The notes under the pieces: model-generated
The model's input: only the letters and a program-made list of their open reading frames with translations
Told to the model about the DNA's origin: nothing
Databases searched by the model: none
Program-made: the position numbers and the translations under genes
Shown: positions 57,581-64,000 of the stretch, one piece after another
Layout of the letters: each line of letters begins with the position of its first letter
Position numbering within the stretch: position 1 is the first letter of the stretch
NCBI GenBank assembly: GCA_029891385.1
Contig: CM057227.1
Span: forward strand, 57,165,567 to 57,229,566
DNA: 64,000 nt
Reading direction: 5' to 3'
Source of the DNA: Erythroxylum novogranatense
Taxonomy: Eukaryota; Streptophyta; Magnoliopsida; Malpighiales; Erythroxylaceae

Positions 57581-57767
57581 GGTCATTTTTAGGAATGTCG
57601 GATATCGACCCACTAGGACATTTTGTCATAATGTTTCTTGAATTCGTACTGAGGGTAATGGATTCTATGAAACTAGTGGGAGCTATATGCATATCATGCA
57701 AGTCCTTATGATTATGCATCTATTCTATTCTAACATTCTTTCTCTCTTTCCCTTTAGGTTATTGAAG

Positions 57768-58160
57768 ATGACTTCAAGTGTGAACTTGCGCTCCCTTATG
57801 AAATCCAACAAGTTAACTGGACCAAATTTTCTTGATTGGCTGAGAAATCTGATAATTGTTCTCAGATCTGAGGAACTGGGCTATGTCCTACATTTTACAC
57901 TTCCTAATTCACTTGCTGTTGATACTTCTGATGAGGATCAGAAAGTTTATCATAGGCTAGTGAATATGGTGGCATCCTCTTCTTCTGGTTCAAAGAAAAG
58001 AATCTAAAGAAGAAAAGGTCTAAGAAACCGAAAGGAAGTGCAGCCAAGAAGAAAACCAAAGAGATCGCACTAAAGGAACTTGCTTCCATCAGGCAAGACC
58101 GCCACCGGAAGCGAATCAGAAGTCTATCTGGATGAAGATGCCTCGACTTCTTCAAGTATG
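57768..58160 (+). pseudogene. Copia-4 gag with internal deletion
   Basis: The ATG at 57768 gives MTSSVNLRSLMKSNKLTGPN, the same start as Copia-3 gag. After DEDQKVYH the reading jumps straight to MVASSSSGSKKR, which in Copia-3 lies about 150 codons later, so the capsid core is deleted. A frameshift then ends the frame at 58007. The basic linker and a ruined zinc knuckle (LPSGKTATG) follow in other frames. It cannot form a particle. Confidence 0.88.
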
Positions 58161-58420
58161 TTTGTCATTGAGGTTAATGTTGTTTCTGATCATAACATAT
58201 GGGTATTAGATACCGCCAGGGCTCACACATATGCAATGATATGCAGGCCTCGTGAACGATGAGATGACTTTCACGAAGGAGAACTAGACCTGCGTGTGGG
58301 AAATGGAGCAAGAGTCATTTGCATTAGCCGAGGCACTTACTTTTTGTCACTCCCCAGTGGGCTTGTAATCAAATTGGATGAATGTTATTTTGTACCAGAT
58401 TAACAAAGAACATATTATCT
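58161..58420 (+). pseudogene. Copia-4 protease, broken
   Basis: MFVIEVNVVSDHNIWVLDTA carries the aspartic protease site as DTA where DTG is needed. The frame ends at 58262, and RVGNGARVI and LPSGLVIKLDECYFV follow in shifted frames. Dead copy. Confidence 0.8.
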
Positions 58421-59580
58421 GTTTCTTGTTTAAATAGAGTTGGTTTCCATTTGACTTTTAGTAACAATGGTTGTTCTATTAGTTTGAATGGAATGCTTTA
58501 TGGTACTGGTACTTTATGCAATGGAATTTATATATTAGATATGTCACATCCAATTATGAATGTCAATGACACGAAAAGACATAAACGAGATAATTTAAAA
58601 TCAACTTACTTATGGCATTGTCGCCATATATAAATGAGAGACGATAGCTAAGCTTCATAAGAGTGGTAGTTTAGGGTCATTTGATTATGAATCATATGAC
58701 ACATGCGAATCTTGTTTATTAGGCAAGATGACTAAGTTACCCTTTAAGGGAAGGGGTGAACGAGCGACTAGCGTATTAGACCTAATACATTCAGATGTAT
58801 GTGGTCCGATGTCCATCCATGCTAGAAGTGGTTATCTTTACTTCATTACCTTTATCGATGACTATTCTCGACATAGGTACTTGTATCTGATGAGATACAA
58901 ATCTGAAGCATTTGAAAAGTTCAAACAATTCAGAAATGAAGTTGAAAATCAACTTAGGAAAAGTATCAAGACATTACGATCTGATCGTGGTGGGGAATAC
59001 TTAGACCAAGAGTTTTTGGATTATCTCAAAGATAATGGGATTTTATCTCAATGGACTCCTCCTTACACACCACAAAGATAATGGTGTGGCGGAAGGAGAA
59101 ATCGAACCTCATAGACATGGTACGATCAATGATGGGCTTTGCAAAGTTACCAAAATCCTTTTGGGGGTATGCAATCGAGACAGCTGTTTACTTGCTAAAC
59201 AGAGTCCCATCAAAGACAGTTGATGTTACTCCATATGAGATGTGGACTAACAAAAGACCCTATCTTACTCATTTGAAAGTTTGGGGCTGTCCTGCTTATG
59301 TGAAGCGGACACAGTCAGATAAACTTGATGCAAAGTCTGACAAGTGTTTGTTCGTAGGATATCCTAAAGAAATAATGGGATATCGCCCTACTCGTCAAGA
59401 ATAAAAGGTGTTTGTTTCAAGCATGCTGTCTTTTTAGAGAAAGAGTTTCTTTTACAAGAAGACGGTGGGAGCAAAATTGAACTTCAAGAAGTTCAAGATG
59501 CTACGAATGACGCAGATCAATCGCTCGAACCTCAAACTGGCGTAACTCATACGATGAAGTAACAGCTCAACCTTCTACAA
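58421..59580 (+). pseudogene. Copia-4 integrase, broken
   Basis: DNLKSTYLWHCR (pre-integrase) ends in a shift at about 58630. The core frame 58728-59081 has LIHSDVCGPMS and ITFIDDYSRHRYLY with both Asp residues, and SDRGGEYLDQEF. A one-base loss just after NGVAE (about 59090) shifts the frame; the Glu itself is kept. The next frame (to 59404) reads IDMVRSMMGFAKLPKSFWGY, LKVWGCPAYVKRTQSDKL and CLFVGYPKEIMGY. Later sequence is shifted again. Confidence 0.88.
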
Positions 59581-60480
59581 CACACGGTTCAGTAGGTCAC
59601 GTAGGATACGCCTGCTCCTAAGAGATATGGATTTCGTGAATGAACAGATGACGATTGCTCATAGAAGATGATGAGCCTACCACCTATGAAGAGGTTCTCA
59701 AGAGTTCAGAGTCTCGAAATGGCTTCATGCCATGCAGTTTAAATGGATTCCATGTATGAAAACCAAGTATGGACTTTGGTTGATGCACCAAGGAATCAAA
59801 CCCATAGGTGCAAATGGGTTTTCAAAAGAAAACCGACATGGATGGTAATGTAATTACCTATAAAGCAAGGCTTGTGGCTAAAGGTTTTCGCAAAGACAAG
59901 GAGTTGACTACGACGAGACCTTCATCCAAAGAGCAATGCTTAAATCCATTAGGATACTCCTAGCCATTGCCACTCATTATGATTATGAGATATGGCAATG
60001 GATGTGAAGACGCCTTTCCTAAATGGAAATCTAGGCGAGGATGTGTATATGACACAACCTCGAGGGCTTCACCTCCTATGATGGAGAAAAGGTATGCAAG
60101 CTTCGTAAATCCATCTATGGATTGAAGCAAGCATCCAGAGTTGGAATATCTGCTTTGACGAGGTAATCAAGGAGTTTGGTTTCTCAAAATCCGGATGAAT
60201 ACTTGTGTGTATAAGAAGGTCAATGGACTGTAATCGTATTCCTTGTGCTATATGTAGATGACATATTATTACTAGGAAACGATGTCTCTATCTTCGCAAT
60301 CACCAAGATTTGGTTGTCCAAACAATTTGCCATGAAAGACCTTGGTGAAGCAACTTATATCCTCGATAAGGATCTATAGAGATAGATCAACAAGGTTGCT
60401 TGGTCTTTCACAATCAACGTACATAGACAAGATGCTAAAGAGGTTTAGCATGGAGCAATCCAAGAGAGAGGGTACCTTCC
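59581..60480 (+). pseudogene. Copia-4 reverse transcriptase, many one-base deletions
   Basis: Every polymerase motif can be found, but in changing frames: DDEPTTYEEVL (about 59670), CKWVFK (59810), YKARLVAKG (59860), IWQ-MDVK (59990), GLKQASR (60120), YVDD (60251-60262) and MKDLGEATYIL (60330). Compared with Copia-3 most lesions are losses of a single base in short runs; amino acid changes between lesions are few. No open frame longer than about 60 codons remains. Confidence 0.85.
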
Positions 60481-61230
60481 CGTGACTCATGGGATAACAC
60501 TCTCGAAATCTATGTGTCCTAAGACACAAGATGAGAGGATGTGCATGAATATGATCCCGTATGCATCTGCGGTTGGATCTATCATGTGTGTTATGCTATG
60601 TACAAGACCCGATGTATCATATGCTCTAAGTGTTACGAAGCGATACCAATCGGATCCCGTGAGGGTCATTTGGGTGGTCGCTCAGAATATCCTTAAGTAA
60701 TCATGCGAAGGACTAAGGATGTTTTCGATATATGGGGATGGAGATCTCCAAGTGAGCGGGTATACAGATGCCAGTTTCCAATCTGATAAGGATGATTCCA
60801 AGTCCTATTCAGGTTATGTATTCACACTGAACGGCGGGGCAGTCAGTTGGAAGAGTTCTAAACAAGAGATGACTGCCGAATCAACAACCGAGACAGAGTA
60901 CATTGCCGCTTGTAGCGTGAAAGGAACTGTTTGGATCAAGAAGTTCATTATCAACTTGGTGTGGTTCCTAGCGGATGGGCCCATACGCTTGTATTGTGAC
61001 AACAATGGGGCTATTCTTGTGACGAAGGAACCAAGGTCTCATCAACGATCCAAACACGCACTCTGCAGATATCATTTGATAAGGAGATCATAGACGTGGT
61101 GATGTCCAGATCGAGAGAGTTCCCACCGAGAATATTATTGCCGATCCGCTGACGAAGCCATTGTCCCAAAAGAGTTTTGATTCTCATGTACTCGCTTATG
61201 GTATTAGATATCAAGGCGATTGGCTTTAGG
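60481..61230 (+). pseudogene. Copia-4 RNase H, broken
   Basis: MTHGITLSKSMC and MLCTRPDVSYALSVT (60482-60700), then a second frame (60719-61093) with [62 protein letters not shown] and [13 protein letters not shown] deletion shifts the end, which still reads AYGIRYQGDWL in another frame at about 61195-61227. Catalytic residues are present but split across frames. Confidence 0.87.
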
Positions 61231-61243
61231 TCAAGTGGGAGAA

Positions 61244-62589
61244 TGTTAGAGTAGTGCCTAAAGGCAATCGCTTTTAGCGCATTTTGTACAAATTTTGTAC
61301 AGCCTTTATAAATAAATAAAGAAAGGCATATTTCATTAATTTGTTGTTCATTATTTATGAACTAATATAGATCTGTAATCGTTAATGAATTCCATGATAT
61401 ATGACATAGCATGAAGGAAATTATGATGTGATCACACTCATCGAGATTCCTATCATGTGCAATTATGTCATTATCTAAATTATCCTAGTCATAGGATTAT
61501 CGAGACCGACATCAGAATCCGGAAAGACTAGCACATCTCACGCCTTTGATTTGATCAAGCGGTGGATCTCGTAAACCGTAAATATGAGATATTTAGAGTT
61601 GAGATGTGGATGCTTACTAGAGGTAGTAAGTACATTGATGACTCGCCATGAGATCATCACATGGATGTCCTATTCTAATGTCGTTGATAATCTCATCATA
61701 GCAATGGTGCAAGTATCCTTAGACTTGAGGTGCTCAAGGATATATTGATATTGATTCGTGCTTTGACTCCATTCCTTGTTACCTTCTGAGGTCGCTTCAT
61801 AGGGTGGTGCTTGGGTACGACTTGAGGTATTCAAGGTAATCGAGTAGCCAATAAAGGATTCACCACTTCGTGATAGCGTAAGATGATACCCATGGCCTCT
61901 TGTCGTATTTACTTGAAAATCTCGGTGGAGCACATATGTCATGAAGAGTGTCTTCAAGACATATTAAGTAATGAGTGCGGATAAGAATCGATATCACTTG
62001 GACTAGATTTGACATAGTCAGTCTAGTGAGAGTTGACACATTGCCCATACTCATAACCAAGTGGGGTATAGCATGGTGAAAGGACGAATTGCACAGAATT
62101 GTCTATGGAAAGGTTCGTGATATGGTTCATGATGAATATATGTTTATTCGTCAAACCAATTACTTTCCGGTCAATTGGGGTCATGATGTGTCATAGATAC
62201 CGCTCATGACTTGCTTGGATTAAGTGTTAATCTAAGTGGCCAACATAACCGGAACCTAATGGGTCACACGATAAGAGTGTCTCTGAGAACTCAAAATAGT
62301 TTTGGACAGAGTTCCAATAAAAGGAGAGCAATCGGATTAAATGGATCCCGATGAGATCGAGATATGTCCCGATGAGATCGAGACATCGATATTGCTGAAA
62401 ACCGTTTCCGGTGGGTTTTTCCATATGGGACCTTGAGAGGTTTAGTAGACCAATTCCCAGTGTGACTGGACCACTTTAGCATTTATTTATATATATATAT
62501 AATTAATTAATTAAAGAATTAATTAATTAATATATATATATATATATGTATATACGTGGAAGATGGAGAGGAGGAAGCTTTATCATTAA

Positions 62590-62620
<31 letters not shown>

Positions 62621-63259
62621 GAAGGAAACGTGGAAAGGTTTTCTCCTTGCATTTAATGTCTTTAATTACATTAAAGACAAATGGCAAATAGAAAAAAGTA
62701 AGTGATGATGGTCGTTGAAAGATGAGAGTGGAAGAGAAAAAGGGTTTTTCATGCTTCCTTTAGAGAGATACACGATAATCATCTCTTCTTCATCTTTAAT
62801 GAAGACTTATGGAGAAATGGAAAGGAGGATGATCGTGGATGAAGAATAAGAAGGAGGTTTTGTGAAAACCTAAGTGTGAGAAAGGAGGAGAGATCGTGGG
62901 TTTTGAGAAAGAGTTTCTAAAATCCTAAGGTTTTGATCTCTTCTTCATCTTTCATCAAGATCATCTTCTCCAATCTTCAAGTTCCTCCAAGTTCCATCGT
63001 GACTCCAAGCTCTCAATAGAACAAAGGTAAGATCTAGCAGTCTTTAATTTGTTCTAGCTATTCCCGGGTCAAAGGGTTTGTCCCAGTTAGGTTCTCCGAT
63101 CTCTGCGTGGATACCGTTAGAGACGGTCTCCTTTGGTCGTTCGGTTTGAGTTTGTTATATATATACACATGGATCCTGGCTTTCGGGAAGGTCCCGGAAC
63201 AAAAAAATTTTGTTTTCCGCACCGTGGGCATGTGATGCTCACACCAGGATTTTCCTACA
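61244..63259 (+). repeat. Copia-4 3' LTR
   Basis: 2016 bp, TGTTAGAGTAG to TTTTCCTACA, directly after the polypurine tract. AT-only inverted repeat at 62485-62553, donor-like AAAG|GTAAGATC at about 63027. Differences from the 5' LTR include several one- to three-base indels. Confidence 0.92.
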
Positions 63260-63264
63260 CTAAC

Positions 63265-64000
63265 TAGCTTGAAGTTTCCGATGCCTCGCAAGTTCAAAGA
63301 TCGTCCCATCGCACTGAGGAGGAAAGTAATGGGTCGAGCTACACATTTCGATGGCTAATATAATTATAGCCATCGACAACTAGCACAAATCCCAGCATAT
63401 GGATGTATATATATTATATCTATACAGGTATCAATTCAAGTACTCACATGCTAATCAAACAATTCACGTATTCAATATAATTAATTCTACTCGCAATTAT
63501 GTCACAAAGCATGCTTCACATTGAATAATTCACATATGCAATGCACATCACAATGGCTCGATGGTTCCATGGAAACAAAAGGGAGAAACCGAAGTTTACA
63601 CCCTGAACGAAATGAGTCCATTCGGATCTCATATGCCACAAGTGGGCAGTCGGGAGAAGGCTCTTGTCTACGTGCACGTAACGAGCGAAATGGTTCCACT
63701 CTCGCCCAAACAAAAGCACATAATCATGCTCGTCATCATTTCATCATATTGTATGCTTTCATACTTTGGATTTGGTCAAAATGTCATGACCGAAGTCGAG
63801 GCATAACGTGTACAAAATCAAAATTTAATGCTATCAATTCCAATGATTCTTTTAAAGTTTAAGAAATCAAAATCATCCAAATCATCATGTTTAAACAAAC
63901 ATAACATATAACATATATTCATACATAGGCAAGAAATTGCCTAGTCACACAATAACTATAAGTACATTACCCACCTAAGATCGCTCGAGTAGTCGACTCA
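63265..64000 (-). repeat. Gypsy-5 5' LTR, second piece, runs off window
   Basis: Continues the LTR from TAGCTTGAAG and matches 46694-47411 of the left LTR to the window end, including the UUCG hairpin (63586-63597). The right copy has about 20 extra bases near 63945 (CTAGTCACACAATAACTATA). Confidence 0.9.

Larger units (their letters stand above)
55471..57757 (+). other. Candidate leader intron of Copia-4
   Basis: Donor-like GTAAGATC in the 5' LTR (GT at 55471), acceptor-like CTTTCCCTTTAG (AG at 57756-57757) with CTAAC branch-point consensus at 57730-57734. The gag ATG is at 57768. Copia-3 has the same three signals with the same branch-to-acceptor distance. Splicing is inferred only. Confidence 0.5.
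55717..57767 (+). other. Copia-4 leader
   Basis: A 2-kb untranslated leader with many ATGs. It carries the palindrome array (56820-56998) and hairpin set (57201-57580). An open frame at 56103-56306 aligns with one in the Copia-3 leader, but most differences change the amino acid, so it does not look like a gene. Confidence 0.75.
53692..63259 (+). mobile_element. Copia-4, complete forward copy with target duplication
   Basis: A 9.6-kb Copia element in the Gypsy-5 LTR, flanked by CTAAC (53687-53691 and 63260-63264). The LTRs are 53692-55700 and 61244-63259. The primer site TGGTATCAGAGCCA starts at 55702, the leader runs to 57767, gag-pol covers 57768-61230 and the polypurine tract is CAAGTGGGAGAA (61232-61243). 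Same family as Copia-3, but its LTR begins at TGTTAGAGTAG and lacks the palindrome array there. Gag has a large deletion and pol is peppered with one-base deletions. Confidence 0.93.
15582..64000 (+). mobile_element. Gypsy-3, forward, host of nested insertions
   Basis: This is a forward Ty3/Gypsy element that frames the right three quarters of the window. It has a 5' LTR in three pieces, a primer site at 40632, and gag, protease, reverse transcriptase, RNase H and the first part of integrase up to 46363. Insertions are Copia-2 (17048), a solo Copia LTR (38456), a second solo Copia LTR (43327) and Gypsy-5 (46364). The rest of integrase and the 3' LTR must lie beyond the right edge. The element's own visible sequence totals about 6 kb. 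Gag and pol are full of stops, so it is an old copy. It lies in LINE sequence on the left. Confidence 0.82.
46364..64000 (-). mobile_element. Gypsy-5, reverse chromovirus, youngest-looking coding copy
   Basis: A reverse Ty3/Gypsy element inserted in the Gypsy-3 integrase. The 3' LTR is 46364-48523, pol is 48536-52176, gag remnants lie at 52177-53040, the primer site is at 53346 and the 5' LTR starts at 53362. That LTR is split by Copia-4 and runs past the right edge. The integrase ends with a chromodomain, placing it with Tekay/Del-type chromoviruses, which target heterochromatin. The two LTRs are alike but not identical (for example GGGCCCGGATCCC against GGGCTCGAATCCC). The left flank CCAGG (46359-46363) is the expected target copy. 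Confidence 0.9.

Overview
This window is a stack of plant retrotransposons. I found no host gene, no tRNA or rRNA gene and no CRISPR array. The organism is a flowering plant: Ty1/Copia and Ty3/Gypsy chromovirus elements carry plant-type initiator-Met tRNA primer sites (TGGTATCAGAGC), a plant L1-type LINE is present, and the DNA is AT-rich. I cannot name the species. Element names used here (Gypsy-1 to -5, Copia-1 to -4) are labels for this window only.

Layout. Left nest (1-11766): a reverse long-LTR Gypsy repeat (Gypsy-2, 8349-11766) is interrupted by Copia-1 (5347-8348), which is interrupted by the tail and 4.3 kb 3' LTR of Gypsy-1 (1-5346). A plain AT-rich stretch (11767-12879) leads into a decayed reverse LINE (12880-15581). 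From 15582 to the window end the frame is a forward Gypsy, Gypsy-3, split many times. Its 5' LTR lies in three pieces (15582-17047, 37490-38455, 40563-40627), separated by Copia-2 (17048-37489) and a solo Copia LTR (38456-40562). Copia-2 itself carries a Gypsy LTR in its leader (from 18645) and the complete reverse Copia-3 (27486-37326) in its 3' LTR. The Gypsy-3 gag-pol (40756-46363) is broken by a second solo Copia LTR (43327-45462) and then by reverse Gypsy-5 (46364 to beyond 64000). The right-hand LTR of Gypsy-5 is split by Copia-4 (53692-63259).

Most boundaries were set by reading TG...CA ends, primer sites, polypurine tracts and 5-bp target duplications (gttcg for Copia-3, ctaac for Copia-4, atagc for the second solo LTR). 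All gag-pol reading frames are broken. The best preserved is Gypsy-5 pol, whose reverse transcriptase, RNase H, integrase and chromodomain are interrupted by one amber codon. In each element gag and pol would supply the particle, protease, integrase and reverse transcriptase, while the LTR and leader supply promoter, primer site and RNA signals.

The less ordinary content is non-coding. It includes ladders of tiny hairpins with cUUCGg or cUCGg loops in Gypsy LTRs, a UUCG hairpin shared by four Gypsy LTRs (in two of them with an overlapping alternative stem), arrays of the palindrome AAGTCGACTT in Copia leaders and LTR starts, a four-copy TTGGG/CCCAA hairpin set with a compensatory pair in Copia leaders, splice-donor-like sites in LTRs paired with acceptor-like sites just before gag, a degenerate 175-180 bp module in Gypsy LTRs, and a variable palindromic cassette at one fixed LTR position.
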